64,000 nt of DNA from Streptomyces sp. NBRC 109706. Lineage in GTDB: Bacteria; Actinomycetota; Actinomycetes; Streptomycetales; Streptomycetaceae. The stretch covers positions 558,001-622,000 of the forward strand of contig NZ_BBOM01000007.1 of NCBI RefSeq assembly GCF_000974485.1, read 5' to 3'. The notes beneath the pieces were generated by a model. It ran no database searches and was not told the origin of the DNA. It was given only the letters and a program-made list of their open reading frames with translations. Numbering within the stretch: position 1 is the stretch's first letter; every line of letters begins with the position of its first letter. Positions 45,901 through 58,800 of the stretch are shown here, in pieces. The position numbers were made by a program, and so were the translations under genes.

Positions 45901-48900
45901 CAGCCGGCCCGGGTGTTCGGCCTGTGCGGATCGGACCAGGCCCCAGACGGCCGAGGCGGCGGGGTCGATCCGGTCGGCCGGGTCGACGGCGAGCGCGCCC
46001 TCGGTGACCACGGTGAGCCGGTCGCCGTCGGCGACCGCGCCCTGGACGGCGGTCAACACCCGTTCCACGGCGTGGTGTACGGCGGCGGCCGATGCCTCCG
46101 GCTGCCGCGCCATCCGCAGCACCCGGGTGGTGGGTTCGGCATCGTCGGCGGCCGGCGCGGGGCGCCAGCGGATCTCATGGAGCGCGCGCAGTTCCGGTCG
46201 GCCGGCGGCGCGCAGCCGCTCCGCGTTGACGGGCCGGGTGCGGAGCGCGTCGACGGTGACCACGGGACGCCCCGCCGAATCGGCCACGGCCAGGGCGACG
46301 GAGTCGGCCGAGTGGTAGCTCACACGGGCCCGCAGGCCGCCGGGCCCCGACCCGTGCAGGGTCACGCCGTGCCAGGAGAACGGGAGCCGTGCCTGCTGCG
46401 CGTCGTCGTCCTCGGTGCCCAGGCCCACCGCGTGCAGGATGGCGTCCAGCAGCGCTGGATGGATGCCGTAGGCATCGGCCTCGCCGCGCAGCTCCTCGGC
46501 CAACTCGGCCTCGACATACAGCTCTTCGCCGCGCCGCCAGGCGGCCTTGACGCCCTGGAGGAGCGGGCCGTAGCCGAGGCCGAGCGCGGCCGCGCGGGCG
46601 TACAGGCCCTCGGTTGCGAGGGGTTCCGCGCCGGCCGGCGGCCAGTTGGTGAAGTCCCGCTGCTCCGCGGCCTGTTGGGGTGCCGGGCCGACCAGTCCGG
46701 TGGCATGGCGGGTCCAGCCGCCGGGCCCGGTCTCGTCGGGGTGGCGGGAGTGGAGGGCGAGTTCCCGCCGGCCGTCCGGGTCGGGCGGGCCCAGTTCGAC
46801 CTGGAGCCGCAGCTCGCCCCGCTCGGGGAGGACCAGCGGCGCTTCGAGGGTCAGCTCCTCCACGGTGGCGCAGCCCGCCTCATGGGCGGCGCGCAGGGCG
46901 AGTTCGAGGAGCCCGGTGCCGGGCAGCAGGACCACGTCGTTGACGGAGTGGTCGGCGATCCAGGGCTGTTGGGCGAGGGAGAGCCGCCCGGTGAAGAGAC
47001 AGCCGTCGGACTGGGCGAGGCCGACCCAGGCGCCGAGCAGCGGATGCCCGGTGCCGTCCAGCCCGCCGCCGGTGGGCGCCCTGCCGTTCGACGTCAGCCA
47101 GAACCGTTCACGCCGGAACGGGTAGGTGGGGACGTCGACCTGTCGGCCGCCGGGCGACAGCCGTTCCCAGGCGACGGGGACGCCGCGTGTCCATGCCTCG
47201 GCGACCGAGGTGAGGACCCGGTCCAGGCCGCCCTCGCCGCGCCGCAGGGTGCCGACGGCGGTGCCTTCCTCGATCGCCATGGTCAGCACCGGATGGGCGC
47301 TGACCTCGATAAACACCCCCTGGCCCACGGCGGCGACGGCCTCGTCGAACCGTACTCGGCCGCGCAGATTGGTGAACCAGTAGGCGGCGTCCAGCTCGGC
47401 GGTGTTCAACTCGCCGCCGGTGACCGTCGAGTAGAACGGGATCACGGTGCCGCGGGGGGTGATCCCGGCCAGGTCGGCGAGGACGCGTTCCCTTAGCCGC
47501 TCCACCTGGGCGGAGTGCGAGGCGTAGTCGACCGGCACCCGGCGGGCGCGGACGTCGTCGGCCTCGCAGGAGGCCAACAGCTCGTGCAGCGCGGCCGGTT
47601 CGCCGGAGACCACGGTCGCCGAGGGGCCGTTGACCACGGCGACGGAGAGCCGGTCGCCCCAGCGGGCGATCCGCCGTTCCACGGCGTCGGCGGGCTCGAC
47701 GACGGAGACCATTCCGCCGAGGCCGGAAAGGACCTCGCCGATGGCGCGCGAGCGGAGCGCGACCACCCGGGCGCCGTCCGTCAGGGTCAGCGCGCCGGCG
47801 ACCACGGCGGCGGCGATCTCGCCCTGGGAGTGGCCGATGACCGCCAGGGGGCCGACGCCCAGCGCTTCCCAGACGGCGGCCAGCGACACCATCACGGCCC
47901 AGAGCGCCGGCTGCACCCTGTCGACCCGCTCCAGCCAGCCCGGATCGGACGAGCGCAGCACATCGAGCAGCGACCAGTCGACGAACTCGGCGAGGGCTTC
48001 CGCGCACTCCGTCATGCGGCGGGCGAACACCGGTGATTCGTCGAGGAGTTGGACGGCCATCCCGAGCCATTGCGAGCCCTGTCCCGGGAAGACGAACACC
48101 GTCCGCTCGGCCCCCGGCACCACCGTTCCCGTCACGGTCTCCTCGCCGACCAGCACCGCGCGGTGATCGAAGGGGGTCCTGGCGGTGGCGAGGGTGAACG
48201 CGATGTCCTGACGGTCGAGTTGGGGCCGGCGGGCCAGCTCGGCGCGGAGCCGTTCGATCCCGGTGCGCAGGGCCGTCTCGTCCTTGGCGGAGACCGGGAA
48301 CGGCAGAACGGGCGACGCCTGCGGCGCGGGGTCCCGGCCGGGGGGCTGTTCGGGGTCCGGCTCGGGGGCCTGTTCGGGGGCCTGCTCGGGAACCTGCTCG
48401 GGAACCTGCTCGGGAACCTGCTCAAGGACGATATGGGCGTTGGTGCCGCTGACGCCGAACGAGGAGACGGCGGCCCGGCGGGGACGGCCCGCCTCGGGCG
48501 TCGTCGGCCAGGGCACCTCATCCGTCAGCAGTCGTACCGCGCCCGAGTCCCAGTCGACATGGGGGGACGGTTGCTCGGCATGCAGGGTGCGCGGCAGGGT
48601 GCCGTGCCGCATGGCCTCGATCATCTTGATGACGCCGGCCACGCCCGAGGCGGCCTGGGTGTGCCCGATATTGGACTTCAACGAGCCCAGCCACAGCGGC
48701 CGCTCCGGGTCCCGGCCCTGGCCATAGGTGGCGAGCAGGGCGCGGGCCTCGATGGGGTCGCCAAGGGTGGTGCCGGTGCCATGGGCCTCGACGGCGTCCA
48801 CATCGCCGGTCGCCAGCCCGGCGTTGTCCAACGCGGCCCGGATGACCCGCTGTTGGGCGGGTCCCCGGGGCACGGTCAGACCGCTGCTGGCGCCGTCCTG

Positions 48901-49803
48901 GTTGACGGCCGAGCCACGGACGACGGCCAGCACCCGGTGCCCGTTGCGGCGCGCGTCCGAGAGCCGTTCCAGCAGCAGCACGCCGGCGCCCTCGCCCCAT
49001 CCGGTGCCGTCGGCCTCGGCGCCGAACGCCTTGCACCGGCCGTCGGGCGAGAGGCCGCGTTGCCGGCTGAACTCGACAAACATGCCGGGCGTCGACATCA
49101 CGGTGACGCCGCCGGCGAGGGCCATTCCGCATTCGCGTCTGCGGAGCGCCTGGCAGGCCAGGTGGATGGCGACCAGGGAGGAGGAGCAGGCGGTGTCGAC
49201 GGTGACGGCCGGGCCCTCGAAGCCGAAGGTGTAGGCGATCCGTCCGGTGGCCACGCTGCCGGACCTGCCGTTGCCGAGATAGCCCTCCAACTCGGCCGGT
49301 GTCTCGTCGAGTTGGGTGGCGTAGTCGCTGTAGGCGACGCCGGCGAAGACGCCGATGTCCTGTCCGTGGAGGGAATGGGGCCGGATGCCGGCGCGTTCGA
49401 CGGCCTCCCAGGAGGTCTCCAGGAGCAGCCGCTGCTGTGGGTCCATGGCCAGCGCCTCGCGGCGGGAGATGCCGAAGAACTCGGCGTCGAACTCGGCCAC
49501 TTCGTCGAGGAATCCGCCGGCCCGGGCATAGGTGGTGCCGGGGCTCGCCGGGTCCGGGTCGTAGAGGGCGTCGAGGTCCCAGCCCCGGTCGGTGGGGAAG
49601 TCGCCGATGGCGTCGCGTCCTTCGGCGACCAGCTGCCACAGCTCCTCGGCGGAGCGCGCGCCGCCCGGGTAGCGGCAGCCGATGCCGACGACGGCGATGG
49701 GTTCCCGCTCGGCCGCCTGGACGGTCCCCAGCTTCTCGCGGGTGTGCCGCAGGTCGGTCGCGACCAGTTTCAGGTAGTCGCGAAGCTTCTGTTCGTTCGA
49801 CAT
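39967..49803 (-). CDS. Type I PKS, modules d and e: KS-AT-DH-KR-ACP / KS-AT-KR-ACP
   Basis: A 3278-residue PKS. The N-terminus (about 1-32, EQKLRDYLKLVATDLRHTREKL-like) is a classic docking helix. Module d: KS (33-455, VDTACSSS), AT with GHSQGE and YASHSAQ (methylmalonyl), DH with HSVNDVVLLP, where the usual Gly is Asp, and LLDAILH; KR with GGTGTLG, LAD in place of LDD, and active Tyr in AAYAAAN; ACP LGFDSL. Module e (from about 1733): KS, AT with YASHSAQ (methylmalonyl) in a block nearly identical to module b, KR with LDD and Tyr in ANYGAAN, ACP MGFDSL. So module e leaves a hydroxyl; module d an alkene or a hydroxyl. The C-terminus has an acidic docking segment (MSVTALIRLVL) followed by a DTPDT-type repeat. 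ATG has AGAGGA upstream. Confidence 0.95.
39999..40057. repeat. Short tandem repeat at the 3' end of the module d-e PKS gene
   Basis: Variants of GTGTCGGGGG and TCGGTGTCGG recur across this stretch. They encode an acidic Asp-Thr-Pro array (PDTPDTPDTDT) after the docking helix, close to the overlap with the next PKS gene. Confidence 0.7.
42070..43200. repeat. Near-identical AT block, copy 1 (module e)
   Basis: This part of the module e AT and post-AT linker matches 58896-60010 (module b AT) in both protein and nucleotide sequence; for example 42551-42674 equals 59368-59491 base for base over 124 bases. Such identity exceeds that of the flanking linkers and points to recent duplication or gene conversion between the two AT domains. 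Block ends are approximate. Confidence 0.8.
48357..48425. repeat. 12-bp tandem repeat in a KS-AT linker
   Basis: CCTGCTCGGGAA is repeated three times exactly (48381-48416), with degenerate copies on both sides. It encodes a PEQV/PEQA array in the linker after the module d ketosynthase. A flexible linker with expandable length. Confidence 0.9.
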
Positions 49804-49877
49804 CTGTCCTCTTCGGGCGGGTCCGGGGCGGGTCCGGGGGGCCGGGCAGGTGCGGGCGGGCGGGCGGCGGGCCTGGG

Positions 49878-52800
49878 TCAGGAGAGGCCGAAGTCCTCGT
49901 TGATGAGGTCGAACAGCTCGTCGTCCGTGGCCCGGGCGATGTCCTCGTCGGTCGATGCGCCGGCCGGCGCGTCGGTGGGCAGCCGCAGCCTGGTCAGCAG
50001 GCGTTCGAGCCGGTCGGCGACGGCCTCGCGGTCGGCCCTGGCGATATCGCTGACGGACAGATCGTCGAGCGCTTCGAGCATCGCCAGCCGGGCGGCCGGT
50101 GTGCCGGCGGCGGCAACGTCCGGCGGGGGCGCCGCCGGGCCGGTCGCGGTGTCGGGCGAGGGCAGTTCCTCCGCGAGATGGTGGGCCAGCGCCAGCGGTG
50201 TGGGGTGGTCGAAGAGGGCGGTGGAGGCGAGGCGGAGCCCGGTGACCTCGTTGAGCCGGTTCCGCAGTTCGACGGTGGCCAGCGAGTCGAAGCCGGCCTG
50301 GGTGAAGCCACGCCCGGGCTCGATGCCTTCGGGCGTGTCATGGCCGAGGACCAGGGCCGCCTTGGTCCGGATCAACTCCAGCAGAATCTCGGCCCGTTCG
50401 GACGTCTCCCGGCCGGCGAGCCGGCCGCGCAGCGCGGTGGACTCCCCGGCCGCTTCGGCGCTTCCGGGGCGTCGGACGGGCGCCGGGACAAGCTCGGCGA
50501 GCAGCCGCGGCAGGACCTCCGCGGCGCGCAGCGCGGCCGGGTCGAGCCGCAGCGGAACGAGATGCGGTTCGCCCGTCCGGGCGGCGGCGTCGAGCAGGGC
50601 GATGCCCTGGGCCTCGGTGAGCGGCGCCGCGCCCGATCTGGCCAGCCGCTCCCGGTCGGCGTCCGCCAACTCCCCGGCCATGCCGGCCTCCCAGGCGCCC
50701 CAGGCCAGTGCCAGCGCGGGCAGCCCCTGGGCGTGCCGGTGCCGGGCGAGGGCGTCGAGGAACGCGTTGGCGGCGGCGTAGTTGGCCTGGCCAGCGCCGC
50801 CGATGACGCCGGAGGCGGAGGAGAACAGCACAAACGCGCCCAGGCTCAACTCCCTTGTCAGTTCGTGCAGATGCCAGGCCGCGTCGGCCTTGGGCCGCAG
50901 CACCCGGTCGAACCGCGCGGGGGTCAGGGACTCCACGATGCCGTCGTCGAGGACGCCGGCGAGATGGTAGACGGCGGTGAGCGGATGCTCGCGCGGTTCG
51001 GCGAGGAGCGCGGCGAGCTGGGTGCGGTTGGCCACATCGCAGGACCGCACCTCGGCGGTGGCGCCCACCGCGGCCAGTTCGGCGACGAGTTGGGTGGCCT
51101 CGGGAGCGTCGGCGCCGGAGCGGCTGACCAACAGCAGTTGCCGGGCGCCGCGTTCGGCGAGATGCCGGACCAGGGCTCGGCCTAGGCCGCCGGTGGCCCC
51201 GGTGACCAGAACGGTACCGGTCAGGCCCCGATCCGCCAACGCCCCCTCTGGGGCTGCCCGTTCTGATGCTGCCCGGTCCGGGGTGTCGTGGCGGCGGGCC
51301 AGGCGGGGGACGCGTACCGTCTCGCCGCGCAGGGCGAGCCTGGGCTCGTCCGAGGCGAGGGCGCGGGCGAGCGGCCCGGCGTCGAGGGGGGCGTCCGGCG
51401 CGGCGTCGAGCAGCACAAAGCGGCCCGGGTGCTCGGCCTGGACGGCGGCGATCAGGCCCCAGACGGCGGCCGACGCCGGATGCGGCGCCTCGCCGTCGTG
51501 CTGGGCGACGGCGCCCCGGGTGACCAGCACCAGCCGGGCGGGCGCGAACTCGCCGTCGAGCCAGGTCTGCACGAGATCGCGGGTGCGGTGGACCAGCGCG
51601 TGCGCGGCCTCGTGCACGGGCAGCGCCGAATCGGGCGGCAGCGGCGCGAGCACAAGCTCCGGGCGCGGCCCGCCGTCGGTGAGGCTCTTGGCCAGCGCGG
51701 TCAGCTCGGCATGCCGGGTCAGGCCCGTCAACTCCGGTAGCCCGTCCGGTCCTTGGGCGGGGGCCAGGGCCGCCCACCGGCCGGTCGGCTGCTGCGGTGC
51801 CGGCGGCAGTTCGCGCCAGGCGACGGTGTGCAACGCGTGCTGGCGCGGGGCCAGTTGTTCCTCGCTGACGGGTCGGGTGACCAGCCGGCCGATCCGGGCG
51901 ACGGGCCGCCCCCGGTGGTCGGTGAGGGTGACCCGGGCACCGTCGGTGCCGGTGGGGCTCAGCCGCACCCGCAGCGCGGTGGGCGCGGGGGCGTACCGGA
52001 CGACGTCATGCCAGGCGAACGGCAGCCGGCCGGCGCCGCCCGACCCCTCGGCGGTGTCGCCGGCATCGGGGACGCTGAGGCCGCCGGCGTGCAGGGCTGC
52101 GTCGAGCAGCGCCGGGTGGATGCCGTAGCGGGGCGCGTCCCGGTGCTGTTCCGCCGGCAGGGCCACCTCGGCGAGGGTGTCGTCGCCGTCCCGCCAGGCG
52201 GCGCCCAGGCCCTGGAACGCGGGGCCGAGGTCGAAGCCGCCGGCGGCGAACCACCGATAGAAGTCGGCCGTCTCCAAGGGGACGGCGCCCGGTGGTGGCC
52301 AGTCCGCACCGTCAGGGGCCGGCGGCGCCTTGGCGTCGGGGGCGTCGGCGAGCACGCCTTCGGCATGCCGGGTCCAGGGCGCCTCGGGGTCGGCCGCCGG
52401 GCGGGAGTGCAGGGTGAGCGGCCGGCGGCCGGCCGCGTCGGCGGCACCCACCCGTAGCTGCACCAGCGCCTGGGCACCGCCCGGGGGCAGCACCAGCGGT
52501 GCCTCCAGGGTCAGTTCCTCAACAAGCGCACAGCCGCTGTGCTGACCGGCCTGCCAGGCCATCTCCACCAGCGCGGTGCCGGGCACCAGCACGGTGCCAT
52601 GGATGGTGTGGTCGCCGAGCCAGGGCTGGTCGGCGGTGGAGAGCCGCCCGCTGAGCAGCGTTCCCTCGCCGTCGGCGAGGGTGACGACCTCGGGCAGCAG
52701 CGGATGGGCGTCGGGCGCGGCCCGATGGGCGCCGGGCGCACCGGGGTTGAGCCAGTAGCGGCGGCGTTGGAAGGCATAGGTGGGGAGCGGGACGCGCCGG

Positions 52801-55800
52801 CCGCCGGTGGGGTGGGCGGCGCGGTTCCTCACCAGTCCGCGCACCTGGAGCCGGCCGAACGCGGTGGTGAGCGCCAGCGCCTCGTCCTGCCCGCCGCGCA
52901 GGGTGGGCAGAAACGCGGCGTCCCGCGCGTCGGGGAGGCAGTCCTCGGCCATCGCGCTGAGCACCGCGTCGGGGCCGAGTTCGAGGAAGGTCCGCACGCC
53001 CCGCCGGTGCAGGGTGGCGATGGCGTCGGCGAACCGCACGGGTTGCCTGGCATGCCGCACCCAGTAGGCCGGATCGCTCAGTTCCTCGTCATCGATGACG
53101 GTTCCGGTCATATCGGAGACGATCGGGATGCGCGCCGGATGGTAGGTGACCCGCTCGGCGACCTCGGCGAACGCGTCGAGCATGCCGTCCATATGCGGGG
53201 AGTGGAAGGCATGCGAGGTCCGCAACCGCTTGGTCTTCCGCCCCAGACCCGTGAAATGCGCCGCCGCCTCCTCCACCGCGTCCACGTCCCCCGCCACCAC
53301 CACGGACAACGGACCGTTGACAGCCGCCAGAGCCAGACGCGTCGAACGCTCGACCAGGAACGGCGCCACCTCGTCCTCGGCAGCCTGAACCGCAAGCATC
53401 GCCCCATCCGACCGCTGCTCCTGCATCAACCGACCCCGCGCCACCACCAACGCACACGCATCCGCCAACGACCACACCCCCGCCACATGAGCCGCCGCCA
53501 ACTCCCCCACCGAATGACCAACCACAAAAGCCGGCACCACACCCCACGACTCCACCAACCGAAACAACGCCACCTCCACCCCGAACAACGCCGGCTGCGC
53601 AAACTCCGTCCGCCCCAACACCCCCTCATCGGCCACAACTTCACCCAACGGCCGCGGCAGATGCCGATCCAACTCCCCCCACACCCCATACAACGCATCG
53701 GCGAACACCGGAAACACCTCCGCCAACTCCACCCCCATCCGCACCCGTTGACTCCCCTGCCCGGTGAACAGGAACGCGGTGCCGCCCTCGGCGGGGGTGC
53801 CGCTGATCACGCGGGGCAATTCGGCGCCCTCCGCGAGAGCGTCCAACGCGGCGAGCAGCGGCGCCTGTTCGGTCCCGTCGGCGATGGTCAGCGCGGCCCG
53901 GTGGGTGAGGGCAGCGCGGCCGTCGGCGAGGGAGCGGGCCACATCGGCGGGTCGCAGCTCGGGGTGGGCGGTGAGATGGGCCCGCAGCCGGCCGGCCTGG
54001 GCGGCAAGCGCCTCGGGGCTCTCGGCGGAGAGCAGCACGGGCACCGGACCGGCCGGCGGCCGCTCCTCGTGCGGCTCCGGTGGGACGGGCTGCTCGACGA
54101 TGACATGCGCGTTGGTGCCGCTGACGCCGAACGAGGAGACGGCGGCCCGGCGGGGACGCTCACCGTCGGGCGTCGTCGGCCACGGCGTCTCCTCGGTGAG
54201 CAGCCGCACCGCGCCCGACTCCCAGTCGACATGCGAGGACGGCTCATCGATATGGAGGGTGCGCGGCAGGGTGCCATGCCGCATCGCCTCGATCATCTTG
54301 ATGACGCCGCCGACTCCGGCCGCCGCCTGGGCATGCCCGATATTGGACTTCAACGAGCCCAGCCACAACGGCCGTTCCTCCGACCGCCCCTGGCCATAGG
54401 TGGCGAGCAGCGCCTGGGCCTCGATCGGATCGCCCAGGGCGGTGCCGGTGCCATGGGCCTCGACGGCGTCGATATCGTTCGGGGTCAGCCCGGCGGCCGT
54501 CAACGCGGCCCGAATGACCCGTTGTTGGGCGGGACCGTTGGGCGCGGTCAGACCGTTGCTGGCACCGTCCTGGTTGACGGCCGAACCCCGGACCACGGCC
54601 AGTACCTCATGCCCGTTGCGGCGCGCGTCCGAAAGCCGCTCCAGCAACAGCATGCCCACACCCTCGGCCCAGGCCGTGCCGTCCGCCGCCTCGGCAAACG
54701 GTTTGCAACGACCATCGGGGGCGAGGCCACGCTGCCGGCTGAACTCCACGAAGGCGGTCGGGGTGGCCATCACCGTGGCACCGCCGGCCAGCGCCATCGT
54801 GCACTCACCGGTGCGCAACGCCTGCGCCGCCAGATGCAACGCCACAAGCGACGACGAACACGCCGTGTCCACCGTGACGGCCGGACCCTCAAGCCCGAAG
54901 GTGTAGGCGACCCTTCCGGAGGCGACACTGCCGGCGCTGCCGTTGCCCAGATAGCCCTCCAGCTCAAGGGCGGCGGCCGAGCCATGGCCATAGCCGCCGT
55001 GGATCAGCCCGGCGAACACCCCGGTGGCGCTGCCGCGCACCGACGCGGGATCGATCCCGGCCCGTTCGAACACCTCCCAGGAGGTTTCCAACAGCAACCG
55101 TTGCTGGGGGTCCATCGCCAGCGCCTCACGAGGCGAGATCCCAAAGAAACCGGCGTCGAACTCGGCGGCCCCCGCAAGGAATCCGCCCTCCCGCGCATAG
55201 GAGGTGCCGGGGTGTTCCGGGTCCGGATGGTAGAGCGCGGCCACATCCCAACCCCGGTCGTCGGGGAAGGTCGAGACCGCGTCGACGCCGTCGGCCACCA
55301 GCCGCCACAGCGCCTCCGGCGAATCCACCCCGCCCGGGAAACGACACGCCATCCCGACGATCACCACCGGATCATCGGCGTCAACTGCCCCTGTCCGCAC
55401 GGGGGTCGGCGCGGCGGCCGGCGCCTCGGGCGCGAGGAGGGTCACCAGCCGGTCGGCGAGCGAAAGCGGCGTGGGGTGATCGAAGACAGCGGTGGACGGC
55501 AGCCGGAGGCCGGTCGCCGCGTTCAGCCGGTTGCGGAGTTCGACGGCGGTCAGCGAGTCGAACCCCACGTCCTTGAAGGCGCGTTCGGGATCGACCGCCT
55601 CCGGCGTCTCATGCCCCAGCACGGTCGCCGCCACGGTGCGGACCAACGCGAGCAGTTCCTCGGCCGACGCGGTGGCATAGCGTCCGCCGCCGTCGCCGCC
55701 CCCGCTCCTGGGCAGCCGGCGGCGGCGCGCGGCGCGGGCCAGTCCGCGCAGCAGCGGCGGGGTTTCGGCGGCGTCCGCGCCTCGGGCGCGCAACGCGGCG

Positions 55801-58800
55801 GTGCGCAGCCGGATCGGCGCCAGCAGCGTCTCGGCCGAGGCGAGGGCGGCGTCGAGGAGGGCGAGACCTTCCTCCGTGGACAGCGCGTCGATCCCGGCCT
55901 GCCCCATCCTGGCCAGGTCCTCCCGGCCGAGCCCTCCGGTCATGGCGCTGCGTTCCGCCCACAGACCCCAGGCCAGCGAGACCGCGGGCAACCCGAGCGA
56001 CCTGCGGTGCAGGGCCAGGGCGTCGAGAAAGGCGTTTGCCGCCGCATAGTTTCCCTGGCCGGGGCCGCCGAGCAGTCCCGCGGCCGAGGAGAACAGCACA
56101 AACGCGTCGAGATCCAGCGCCCGGGTCAGCTCGTGCAGATGCCAGGCCGCGTCCACCTTGGGCCGCAGCACCCGGGCCAGCCGCTCCGGCGTCAACGAGC
56201 CGATGACCCCGTCGTCCAACACACCGGCCGTGTGGATCACGGCGGACAGCGGATGCTCGTCCGGTATCCCGGCCAGCACAGCGGCCAACTGCTCGCGGTC
56301 CGCCGCATCGCAGCCCACGACGGTCGCCGTCGCGCCCAACTCCGCCAGCTGGGCGACGAGTTCGGCGGCGCCAGGCGCCTCGGGGCCACTGCGGCTGAGC
56401 AGCAGCAGCCGGCGCGCGCCCCGGGCGGCGACCAGATGGCGGGCCACCGCGCTGCCCAGCGTGCCGGTGCCACCGGTGATCAACACCGTTCCGTCGGCGG
56501 CCGGCGGTGCCGGAACGGTCAGCACGACCTTGCCGATATGCCGGGCCTGCTGCAGATGACGCAGCGCCTCGGGGGCCCGCCGCACATCCCAGGTGGTGGC
56601 GGGCAGCGGCACGATGACGCCGTCCTGGGCCAGCCCGCGCAGCTCGGCCAGCAGGCTCCGCACCCTGTCCGGCCCGGCCTCGATCAGATCGAACGCCCGG
56701 TAGCGGATATCGTCCCTGAGCGCGCCTTCCCTGATGTCGGTCTTGCCCATCTCGACAAACCGACCGCCGGCGGCCAGCAACCGTTGGCCCGCGTCAACGG
56801 GGGCGCCGGCAAGCGAGTTGAGCACCAGGTCGACGCCCCGGCCGCCGGTCGCGGCCCGGAACGCGTCCTCGAATGCGAGGTTCCGGGAGGACGCGATGTG
56901 CTCGGCGTCCAGGCCCTGTTCCTGCAACGCCGGCCATTTCCCGGGGCTCGCGGTGCCGAACACCTCGGCGCCCCAGTGGCGAGCGAGCCGCACCGCCGCC
57001 ATGCCGACACCGCCGGCCGCCGCATGCACCAACACCCGTTCGCCCCGGCGGAGTTCGCCGAGGTCGCGCAGGCCATAGGCGGCGGTGAGGTAGGCGATCG
57101 GCAACGTGGCGGCGTCGACAAACGACCAGCCGTCGGGGATCAACGCCAGCATCCGGTGGTCGGCGACCGCGACCGGGCCGAACGATCCTGGCAGCAGGCC
57201 CATCACCCGGTCCCCCGGCCGCAGATCGGGCACATCGTCGGCGACGGCCAGCACCACTCCGGCGCCCTCGCCGCCCAACTCGTCCCGCCCCGCGCCGCCG
57301 TCCCGGCCGGCCACCATGCCGAGGGCCAGCACCACATCGCGGAAGTTCACCCCGGCCGCCCGCACGGCGACCCGTACCTGGCCGGCGGCCAGCGGCGCGC
57401 CAACCTCCGGCGCGGCGCCCAGCCGCACATCGCCGACCGTGCCGGCGCCCACGGCGCCATCGCCGAGCCGCAGCCGCCACGCGCCGTCCGGCGCCTCGGC
57501 CGGCGGGGCGAGCGGCGGCGTCCCCCGGTCGAGACGCGGCACATATGCGGTGCCGGCGCGCACGGCCAACTGCGGTTCCCCGAGGCTTAGTTGGGTCAGC
57601 TGGGCAACGGTGGCGGTGTCGCCGTCACTGTCACTGTCACTGTCACTGTCACTGTCCAACAGGGTTATTCGGCCCGGGTGTTCGGCCTGCGCCGAGCGCA
57701 GCAGACCCCAGGCCGCAGCGCCCGCCAGATCGACGATCGGCTCGCCCGCCTGGACGGCGACGGCGCCCCGGGTGACCACCACCAGCCGCGTGCCCTCGTT
57801 CGCCTCGTCGGCCAGCCAGCCGCGCACCCGGTCCAGGGCGTCGGCGACGGCCGCGTGCACGGCGTCCGGCAGCTCGCCGCGTGCCGGGTCGGCCGCGCCG
57901 AGGCGCAGCAGCTCGACCGGCTGATCCGACGCGGCGGCCTCGCCGCCGCCCGGTACCGGGGACCAGACGACCCGGAAGAGGAAGTCCTGGGCGGCCTTGG
58001 GCTGTTGTTGACCGGCGGCCAGCGGTCGGGCGACCAGGGAGCCGACCGTCAGCACCGGCAGCCCCTGCCGGTCCCGAACGTCGATCGCCACCTCGTCCGG
58101 GCCGAGCGCCGAAAGCCGCACCCGCAGCAGATCGGCGGCGCCGGCGGCGTGCAGGGTGACATCGCGCCAGGAGAACGGCAGCCGCCCCTCCCCTTCGAGG
58201 ACGCCGCCCACCCGCAACGCCTGCAATCCGGCGTCCAGCAACGCCGGATGCAACGCGAACTCCGCGCCGTCGCCCGCCGCCTCCGGCAGCTCGATCTCGG
58301 CATACACCTCGTCGCCGCGCCGCCAGGCAGCGCGCAGTCCACGGAACGCCGGGCCGTACTGGAAGCCGGCGTCGTTTGCCCGCGCATAGAAGTCGGAGAG
58401 GTCCACGGCGGCCGCGCCATCCGGCGGCCAGACCGCCGCCGGCTCGCCGCCCGGCGGCACCGGCCGCTCGGCGAGCAGCCCGGTGGCGTGCCGCGTCCAC
58501 CCGCCCGAGACGCCATGGCGGGCATGCAGACTGAGCGTGCGCCGCCCGGCGTCCTCCGCGGCGGCGGCGTCCTCCGGGGCGGAGACGACGAGTTGCAGCT
58601 GGGTCTCCCCGCTCTCCGCGATCACCAACGGCGCCTCAAGGGTCAGTTCCTCAACCCAGCCACAGCCGACCTGATCCCCGGCATGCACGGCAAGCTCCAA
58701 CATCGCCGTGCCGGGGAGCAGCAGCGTCCCGTTGACCGCATGGTCGACCAGCCAAGGGTGGGTGGCCGGCGACAGGCTGCCGGTCAGCAGAAACCCATCG

